Source: UBA8437 sp003445035 (lineage in GTDB: Bacteria; Planctomycetota; Planctomycetia; Planctomycetales; Planctomycetaceae). From it: a DNA stretch of 38,285 nt. The stretch is taken from positions 1 through 38,285 of the forward strand of contig CALCHI010000422.1 of NCBI GenBank assembly GCA_937901285.1, in the 5' to 3' direction. Positions within the stretch are counted from its first letter, which is position 1, and every line of letters begins with the position of its first letter. The notes under the pieces were generated by a model, which had not been told where the DNA came from, did no database searches, and saw only the letters and a list, made by a program, of their open reading frames with translations. Positions 32,921 to 38,285 of this stretch are shown in pieces. Position numbers and translations under genes: made by a program.

Positions 32921-34192
32921 CTAGTGATCGGTCACGGCCCCGTCGGCGAACCGCATCCTGGGCCGGTTGGCCGGCACGTAGGGACGCTTGGCGGCGACCT
33001 TTTCGTCGAGTGTCGCTCCGAGGCCCGGCTTGTCGGGAACCAGGGCGTAGCCGTCCTTGAAGACGGGGCCGGCGCCCCGGAACAGGTCCTGGAAGAACTG
33101 CGTGGGCGGCCGACTGATTTCCTGGATCGCGAAGTTGGGAGCGGTGGTGTCGACGTGGAGCGAAGCGAGCGTGCTGACGCTGCTTTGCGGGTTGTGGGGT
33201 GCCAGCTGGATCCGGTACGCCTCGGCGATCGTGGCGATCTTCTTCAGTTCGAGGATTCCCCCGCAGTGGACCACGTCGGGCTGGACGTAGTCGACCAGGT
33301 GACGGGCACAGATCGGGGCAAAGCCGTACTTGGTGAACAGCCGCTCGCCGGTTGCCAGCGGCACGCGGGTCTTGCTCCGCAGGTGAGCCAGTTCGTCGAC
33401 ATCTTCGATCTGGGTGGCCTCCTCGACGAAGTACGGGTGATAGGGCTCGGCACCGGCACAGAATTCCACGGCCATCGGTGGAGTGGGGAACCCGTGGAGG
33501 TCGATGAGGATCCGGAAGTCGGGTCCCACGGCTTCCCGGACCGCCTTGAGCCTGGCGAGCGCGTCACGGACATCCCGCGAGGGGTCGACGACGAGACCAC
33601 GTGGCCTGAGAAATCCTCCCTTGGCGGCGGTCCAGCCTTCGTCCTTGGCCTTGGCCCAGTTGCGGGCGTAGTCGGCAGGAGTCGTTCCTCCGGCGTGGAC
33701 GTACATCTGCATCTTGCGGCGGGCTCGTCCGCCGAGCATCTTCCAGACCGGCTGGCCAACCGCCTGGCCGAGGATGTCCCAGAGCGCGATTTCGACAGCG
33801 CTGATGGCCGAGTTGAGGATCGGGCCACCCCGCCAGCGGGGCCAGCGGTACATCGCCTGCCAGTGCATTTCGATGTCGGTCGGATCCTGTCCGACCAGGT
33901 AACGCTTGTGCTCGAGGATCGCCTGCTCGACCGTCTTGGCCTTGCTGGTGATCGAGCCTTCTCCCAGGCCGACCAGTCCCCGGTTGGTCATCACCTTGAC
34001 GTAGACATAGTTCTTTCCGCCGGCGTTGACGACGAAGGTCTTCAGGTCGGTGACCTTCAGTTTCTCGCCCCGGGCCTTCTCCTGGGCGGCGGCGAGTGGG
34101 CTGTCTGGGCCCACGAGCCCGGACATTCCGGCGGTGGCCGTGGCGGCGGCACAATGGAGAAAATCACGGCGGTTGAGTTGGCGTATCGACAC
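32921..34192 (-). CDS. Tat-exported enolase-superfamily enzyme of D-galactonate dehydratase type
   Basis: A 423-residue protein with a twin-arginine signal (R8-R9, LNRRDFLHCAAATATAG) before a complete mandelate racemase/muconate lactonizing domain. The active site is canonical: D231 and H233 in DLHG, E257 in FVEEA, E283 in TGERL, H333 in APHNP and E358 in AIQE. From memory of the E. coli D-galactonate dehydratase residues (D183, H185, E209, E235, H285, E310), all spacings match exactly, so dehydration of a sugar acid to a 2-keto-3-deoxy acid is likely. The sugar is not determined and mannonate-type relatives share the set. The GTG start at 34192 has AGGGAG seven bases upstream. Export of this usually cytoplasmic enzyme is unusual. 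It is the middle gene between the aldo/keto reductase and the Gfo/Idh/MocA oxidoreductase. Confidence 0.92.
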   Translation of the reverse strand: MSIRQLNRRDFLHCAAATATAGMSGLVGPDSPLAAAQEKARGEKLKVTDLKTFVVNAGGKNYVYVKVMTNRGLVGLGEGSITSKAKTVEQAILEHKRYLVGQDPTDIEMHWQAMYRWPRWRGGPILNSAISAVEIALWDILGQAVGQPVWKMLGGRARRKMQMYVHAGGTTPADYARNWAKAKDEGWTAAKGGFLRPRGLVVDPSRDVRDALARLKAVREAVGPDFRILIDLHGFPTPPMAVEFCAGAEPYHPYFVEEATQIEDVDELAHLRSKTRVPLATGERLFTKYGFAPICARHLVDYVQPDVVHCGGILELKKIATIAEAYRIQLAPHNPQSSVSTLASLHVDTTAPNFAIQEISRPPTQFFQDLFRGAGPVFKDGYALVPDKPGLGATLDEKVAAKRPYVPANRPRMRFADGAVTDH

Positions 34193-34284
34193 GACGGCGC
34201 TCCCTGCAATACGAGGATTGAAGACGCCGTCAGCTTCGACGATGACGAGGCGGGTTGCAATCGCCCGTCGGCGGTCGGGACCAG

Positions 34285-35319
34285 CTAGCTGGTCTCTTCG
34301 ACGGTGAACCCGTGCTGCTTCTTGTGGTGCGGGCCGTCGAAGTGCTGGGTGCTTTTGAACAGCTCGACCCGTCCGTCACCGGCCGCGTCCTCGACCTTGG
34401 CCCGCATCGAGGCCAACTGGTCCTTGTCGAGTGGCTTGAAGCCGCGACCGGCCTTCAACGCCTGTTCGAGATCGCGGCGGATGCGGATGCCGACGACCTG
34501 CGAGGAGACCGGTTGCGAGAGCGAGTAGTGGATGCACTCTTCCCCGGTGGCCAGGCCCGCGGCCGGGATGGCCCCGTTCTTGCCGTCGGGACTGCCGGCC
34601 AGTGTCTTCATGCCGATCACTCCCACGCCGTCCTTCAGGCAGGCGGGGACGACGTTCTTCTGAAAACTGCGATAGAAGTAGTCACAGATGTTGATCGGCA
34701 TCTGGGCGGTGGCCCACTTGTAGGGCTGGCCGAGCATCTCGAGATGGATGCGGGGATCCTTGTGACCGGTGAAGCCGATGAAGCGGACCTTGCCCGCCTT
34801 TTGCGCCTCGAGCGCGGCCTTCAGGCCGCCCTTCTCGAAGACCCATTCGGGATCGTTGTCGTAGTTGATCTCGTGGAACTGCCACAGGTCGATGCGATCG
34901 GTCTTGAGCCGTTTGAGGCTGTCGTCGAGGTTGGACATCGAGCCCTTGTAGTCGCGCTCGCAGTTCTTGGTCATCAGGAAGACCTTGTCACGACGGTCGG
35001 TGATCGCCTGGCCCATCAATTCCTCGGCGTACCCGTCGTGGTAGTCCCAGGCGTTGTCGAAGAAGGTCATGCCCCCGTCGATCGCCTCGTGCATCATCTT
35101 GATCGCCGCGGCATCGCCGTCGTCCTTGCCGCACTGTCCGATGTGCCAGCCGCCCAGGCAGAGGATCGAGACCTGTTCGCCGGTCTTTCCCAGTGGCCGG
35201 GTGGGCAGGCCCTTGCCGTTGTCCTGCTGGGCTCCGAGGAGTTCCTCGGCGAGTCCGAGGGCAACACCGGCGGCGACGCCGGCCTGGAGGAAGTCGCGAC
35301 GGGTGGTTTCGTCACTCAT
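34285..35319 (-). CDS. Tat-exported aldo/keto reductase
   Basis: A 344-residue aldo/keto reductase with a twin-arginine signal (R7-R8, TTRRDFLQAGVAAGVALGLA). The barrel starts at LPTRPLGKTGEQVSIL. The catalytic tetrad can be read as D88 (FFDNAWDY), Y97 (DGYAEELMG), K118 (MTKNC) and H149 (QFHEI). The C-terminal half has the NADPH-region elements VGIRIRRDLEQAL. Members reduce aldehydes or ketones, including sugars, with NAD(P)H. The tail is longer than usual (HFDGPHHKKQHGF). Codon 1 is the ATG at 35319; no Shine-Dalgarno is visible, but a TATCAT box lies 50 bases upstream. It leads the three-gene minus-strand run and is divergent from the esterase gene at 35452. Confidence 0.94.
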   Translation of the reverse strand: MSDETTRRDFLQAGVAAGVALGLAEELLGAQQDNGKGLPTRPLGKTGEQVSILCLGGWHIGQCGKDDGDAAAIKMMHEAIDGGMTFFDNAWDYHDGYAEELMGQAITDRRDKVFLMTKNCERDYKGSMSNLDDSLKRLKTDRIDLWQFHEINYDNDPEWVFEKGGLKAALEAQKAGKVRFIGFTGHKDPRIHLEMLGQPYKWATAQMPINICDYFYRSFQKNVVPACLKDGVGVIGMKTLAGSPDGKNGAIPAAGLATGEECIHYSLSQPVSSQVVGIRIRRDLEQALKAGRGFKPLDKDQLASMRAKVEDAAGDGRVELFKSTQHFDGPHHKKQHGFTVEETS

Positions 35320-35369
35320 GGCAAGTTGTGTCCGGGGGCGGAGGAGAACGTCGTCGGGGCTCAGCCGGG

Positions 35370-35423
35370 ATGATACCAAACCGCGACAGCGACTGGCAGA
35401 GGGTTCGCGGGTCCGGCTAGGAT
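35370..35423. promoter_or_regulatory. Divergent -10-like boxes between reductase and esterase genes
   Basis: In the 132-base divergent gap, TATCAT reads on the minus strand at 35370-35375 (50 bases before the ATG at 35319). TAGGAT reads on the plus strand at 35418-35423 (28 bases before the ATG at 35452). Both fit the TANNAT pattern seen before other genes. A weak -35-like CTGGCA precedes the plus-strand box, at a wide 19-base spacing. Confidence 0.35.
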
Positions 35424-35451
35424 CGGAGCCGGACCTCATGGGAGAGAGACG

Positions 35452-37242
35452 ATGATGCGTTGCCGCGTGCCGGATTACCTGGGAACCGTGTTGCTGCTGC
35501 TGGGAATCGCGGGTGCGGTGGTGGCCGCGCCACCAAAAGTGACCCCGGTGAACGAGTCGTCTCCGGCGACCATCCGCAAGGACCTGAAGGCCCGTGGCCT
35601 GGCCGTCTCGCGGGTCACGACCGAATCGGCCGGCGGTGGCCTGGAGATCGCGGTGCAGCGTGACGTCGTGTACGCCGTCAACGGTGAACGAAAGATGACC
35701 GCCGACGTGTTCGTGCCCCAGGCCGTGGCGAAACGGCCGCGGGCGGCGGTGATTGTCGTCCACGGCGGCGGTTGGCTGAAAGGCGACAAGGCCAAGTTCC
35801 ATCCTCTGGCCACCGCCCTGGCCCGTCGGGGCTATGTCGCCGTGGCGATCGGCTACCGGTTGGGCGGGGAGGCGAAGTTTCCCGCGGCGGTTCACGATTG
35901 CAACGCCGCGACGAGGTGGCTGCGGGCGTCGGCCAGGCGGTACCACGTCGATCCGAAGAGGATCGGAGCCGTTGGGGGTTCGGCCGGAGGACACCTGGTC
36001 GGGCTGATGGCCGCGGCACCGCACGTGGCGTCGCTGCAGGGCCGGGGGGGGCACGCGGACGTTTCCAGTGCGATCCAGGCGGCGGTGGTGCTGGCCGGGC
36101 CGATGCAGTTGACCACCGGTCCGGTCGCCCGAAAGTCGCGAGAACAGCCCGAGAGTTCCAATGCCAACAAGTGGTTCGGCAGGACGCTGGACCAGGCTCC
36201 CGAGTTGTACCGGCTGGGAGCTCCGTTCACCCACTTTTCACCCAGGACGCCCCCGATGCTGTTCCTGAGGGGCCAGTACGATGCGGTGGCGGCCAACGCC
36301 GAGGGACGTGCCCGACTGGCCGGCCACAAGGTGACCACCCGGGCCCGGGTTTATCACCGAGGTCGACACGGTTGCTGGAACCAGCACCCGTGGTTTGACG
36401 TGATGGTTGACGAGATCGACAATTTTCTGGCCCAGACTCTTGGTGATCCGACTCCCGGTCAGTTGATCACATGGGACGGGGCCTGGCTGAAGGCCGAGGG
36501 GATCAAAGTGTTTCGCGGGGACGACCGGGTTGAACTGGTCGTCGTCGGCAATGTCTCGAACCGCGTGCTGAAACTGCCCCGGCTGAACAACCCGGTGAAG
36601 ACCGTCGAGATCCTCGGCCCCGGCAAGCCACGGAAACTGAAGATCGCTCCCAAGCAGACCCACTGGGAAATTCGGTTGCCGACACTGGCCCGGACCGGGG
36701 GTGGGGTGCCGAACAGGGATACGTCCAGCGTGAGAATCCGGATCACGACGGTGGGTCGTCCCTGGAGTTCGCGTTTGCCCAGGGTGGTCGCTCCGGCGAC
36801 GACCGGCTCGGATGCGATCGTACTGGGGTCTCACGATGCCGTCGTCGTCGGCAAGAACCTCAGGTACGAGCCCCAGCCTCACAAGAACACGGTCGGGTAC
36901 TGGACCCGTGTCGAGGACTTTTGCTGGTGGAGCGTCTACGTCGAGCGGCCCGGGCGTTACGAGGTGGGGGTGCTGCAGGGTTGCGGCAAGGGGCACGGTG
37001 GCAGCCGGGTGGCGGTCCGCGTGGCCGGGCAGCAACTGTCATTCACCGTGGAGGACACCGGAGGATTCCAGGCGTTCCGCCAGCGGTCGATCGGACACGT
37101 GACGATCCCTCGCGCGGGACTCTACCGATTCGAGATCCGGCCGGTGTCCAAGAAGACGATCGCGGTGATGGACGTCCGGCAGGCCCTGCTGAAGCGGACA
37201 GGGCCGGTCAAGGCGGCTGCGGATTCGGCTAGCGGCGAATGA
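35452..37242 (+). CDS. Secreted alpha/beta-hydrolase esterase with C-terminal beta-sandwich domains
   Basis: A 596-residue protein with a signal peptide (about 1-26) and an alpha/beta hydrolase of the carboxylesterase/BD-FAE group, which removes acyl groups such as acetyl from plant or algal glycans. Catalytic elements: HGGGW oxyanion motif (104-108), nucleophile Ser177 in GGSAGG, Asp277 in GQYDAV and His306 in GRHGCW. Beyond the hydrolase (about 335-450) is a domain resembling the C-terminal beta domain of alpha-L-fucosidases (GIKVFRGDDRVELVV). The last part (about 455-585, GYWTRVEDFCWWSVYVERPGRYEV) resembles DUF5077-type carbohydrate-binding sandwiches. The start has GGGAGAG upstream. The 3' end overlaps the convergent AlgJ-like gene by 14 bases. 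Substrate not determined. Confidence 0.9.
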   Translation: MMRCRVPDYLGTVLLLLGIAGAVVAAPPKVTPVNESSPATIRKDLKARGLAVSRVTTESAGGGLEIAVQRDVVYAVNGERKMTADVFVPQAVAKRPRAAVIVVHGGGWLKGDKAKFHPLATALARRGYVAVAIGYRLGGEAKFPAAVHDCNAATRWLRASARRYHVDPKRIGAVGGSAGGHLVGLMAAAPHVASLQGRGGHADVSSAIQAAVVLAGPMQLTTGPVARKSREQPESSNANKWFGRTLDQAPELYRLGAPFTHFSPRTPPMLFLRGQYDAVAANAEGRARLAGHKVTTRARVYHRGRHGCWNQHPWFDVMVDEIDNFLAQTLGDPTPGQLITWDGAWLKAEGIKVFRGDDRVELVVVGNVSNRVLKLPRLNNPVKTVEILGPGKPRKLKIAPKQTHWEIRLPTLARTGGGVPNRDTSSVRIRITTVGRPWSSRLPRVVAPATTGSDAIVLGSHDAVVVGKNLRYEPQPHKNTVGYWTRVEDFCWWSVYVERPGRYEVGVLQGCGKGHGGSRVAVRVAGQQLSFTVEDTGGFQAFRQRSIGHVTIPRAGLYRFEIRPVSKKTIAVMDVRQALLKRTGPVKAAADSASGE

Positions 37243-38285
37243 CCGGGACCACCCTCCAGCCACTGAAACTCTCGGTGTACTCGCGGATCGAGAAGCACCA
37301 GATGACGAGTTTCTTGCCCTTGAGGTTGTCGCGGCGTCGCAGCAGCGAGATGCGAGTGGCGGTGGCGCCCGAGCCCCGGACCCCCACCAGGTCGACGGCG
37401 AGGCCGAGTCCCGCGGCGATGTGATCGGGCAACCCGGCACCGGCGGCGTGTAAGGTCGGGTCGTGGAAGACCAGCGTGTGGCTGTCGCCCATCACCAGCA
37501 CCGGGCTGGTTCGTGACACGGGAGTGGGGACGGGGCGACCACCTCTTTTCGCCTGGCCGACAAAAGTCAGCGGCAACGTCTCCCGGACCGGTTTGTCGGC
37601 ATCGAGCGTGCGGGCGAGGTCCCCGGTGATGGTGACCGGTTTTGTGTCGGAAACCGACTTGCGGCGGGGCAGGTCGCGGAGCCACTTCGGTTTTCCGACC
37701 GAATTGAGGATGGTGGCGGTGGCCACGGCCACGCCACGACCCGACCAGTGTGTGTCGGTCTTGCAGTACAACGGCCCCCGCCGATCGTGACGTTGTTTGA
37801 GGAACACGGGCAGCAGGTCGACCACCTCGACACCGCGAGCGACCAGCAGCTTGTGGAAGGCCTGGTGGTGGACATCGAGTCGCGGTGGAGACGTCTTCCC
37901 GGGGGTGTCAGACGGACCGAACGAGATGTTCTGGGCGACTCGCTCGGGGTAGACCGAGACCTTGGCCGGGACCGGCACCACCAGCAACCGGATTCCTGCC
38001 CGCTTCAGTTGGCGATGGAAATCGGTGATCGGTTCGAGGGGATCGGCATACCGCTTGTTGCTGGCCCGTGAGACCGTGCTGGACCGGTCGCCCCAGAACG
38101 GTCCGACGGTCAGCGCACGGAGTTCGGGCACGAAGAACATCCAGCCGTCGGTGCCCCGGATGGCCGTCCGTTTCTGCTGCTGGGCACCGATGGCCAGCAG
38201 TCGGACGATGTTGTGGAAGTTGGTGACCTGGGAGGCGGCGGAGGCGGTGGGCTGGCCGGCATGTGCCGGGTTGATCAGCAGGCCG
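37229..38285 (-). CDS. AlgJ/AlgX-type SGNH O-acetyltransferase (N-terminus beyond window)
   Basis: The visible 351 codons extend to the right edge of the window with no stop, so the start lies outside; an internal ATG at 38140 is not the start because homologous sequence (RTAIRGTDGW) continues upstream. The family transfers acetyl groups onto exopolysaccharide in the periplasm, as AlgJ and AlgX do for alginate. Signatures: GTDGWMFF near the start of the SGNH-like domain, IRLLVVPVPAKVSVYPE, the DxH pair in CKTDTHWSG, and the nucleophile block MGDSH (Ser codon at 37481-37483). The C-terminus contains LVIWCFSIREYTES, also typical. An MBOAT partner (AlgI-like) is expected next door, beyond the window. 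It converges with the esterase gene and overlaps its end by 14 bases. Confidence 0.88.
   Translation of the reverse strand, partial: GLLINPAHAGQPTASAASQVTNFHNIVRLLAIGAQQQKRTAIRGTDGWMFFVPELRALTVGPFWGDRSSTVSRASNKRYADPLEPITDFHRQLKRAGIRLLVVPVPAKVSVYPERVAQNISFGPSDTPGKTSPPRLDVHHQAFHKLLVARGVEVVDLLPVFLKQRHDRRGPLYCKTDTHWSGRGVAVATATILNSVGKPKWLRDLPRRKSVSDTKPVTITGDLARTLDADKPVRETLPLTFVGQAKRGGRPVPTPVSRTSPVLVMGDSHTLVFHDPTLHAAGAGLPDHIAAGLGLAVDLVGVRGSGATATRISLLRRRDNLKGKKLVIWCFSIREYTESFSGWRVVPVIRR

Noticed and set aside
32255..34288. Plus-strand open frame of about 680 codons opposite two Tat enzymes
   Set aside because: It spans the ends of two well-supported minus-strand genes and the gap between them, and the translation has no recognisable domain.

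Overview
The window is about 64% GC by eye and gene-dense, and almost certainly comes from a planctomycete (Planctomycetota). The main evidence is four proteins built on the planctomycete-specific PSCyt2 (DUF1549) + PSD1 (DUF1553) pair, two of them with an N-terminal planctomycete cytochrome-c domain (PSCyt1). There are also six DUF1501 proteins, many twin-arginine (Tat) signals, LRR and EF-hand secreted proteins, and few strong Shine-Dalgarno sites. I found 21 protein genes (two cut by the window ends) and no tRNA, rRNA, insertion sequence, integrase or CRISPR array. No intergenic gap exceeds 300 bases; the longest are 165 bases (27145-27309) and 155 bases (16122-16276).

Layout. 1-1290 (-): partial DUF1501. 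1395-10160 (+): M20D amidohydrolase, PSCyt1-PSCyt2-PSD1-LamG protein, its DUF1501 partner, a second-type DUF1501, and a PQQ-type beta-propeller. 16121-10170 (-): enolase-superfamily enzyme, PSCyt1-PSCyt2-PSD1 protein, DUF1501. 16277-20385 (+): PSCyt2-PSD1-LamG protein and DUF1501. 27144-20418 (-): PSCyt2-PSD1 protein, DUF1501, SASA-type esterase, S9 peptidase. 27310-31448 (+): LRR lipoprotein and EF-hand protein. 35319-31499 (-): Tat-exported aldo/keto reductase, Tat-exported D-galactonate-dehydratase-type enzyme, Tat-exported Gfo/Idh/MocA oxidoreductase. 35452-37242 (+): secreted alpha/beta esterase with beta-sandwich tail. 37229 to the end (-): AlgJ/AlgX-type O-acetyltransferase, partial.

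How the genes may work together (inference). The unit repeated four times is a PSCyt2-PSD1 protein followed within 2-32 bases by a DUF1501 protein. Each copy sits beside different accessory enzymes: amidohydrolase, sugar-acid dehydratases, esterases, peptidase, oxidoreductases. This looks like an array of related but diversified extracytoplasmic modules for processing complex, possibly O-acetylated, acidic glycans. The haem-binding protein would supply redox chemistry and the DUF1501 protein, which has an alkaline-phosphatase/sulfatase-like fold, would be the partner. The biochemical function of PSCyt2, PSD1 and DUF1501 is not established, so the array itself is the best candidate for an undescribed system.
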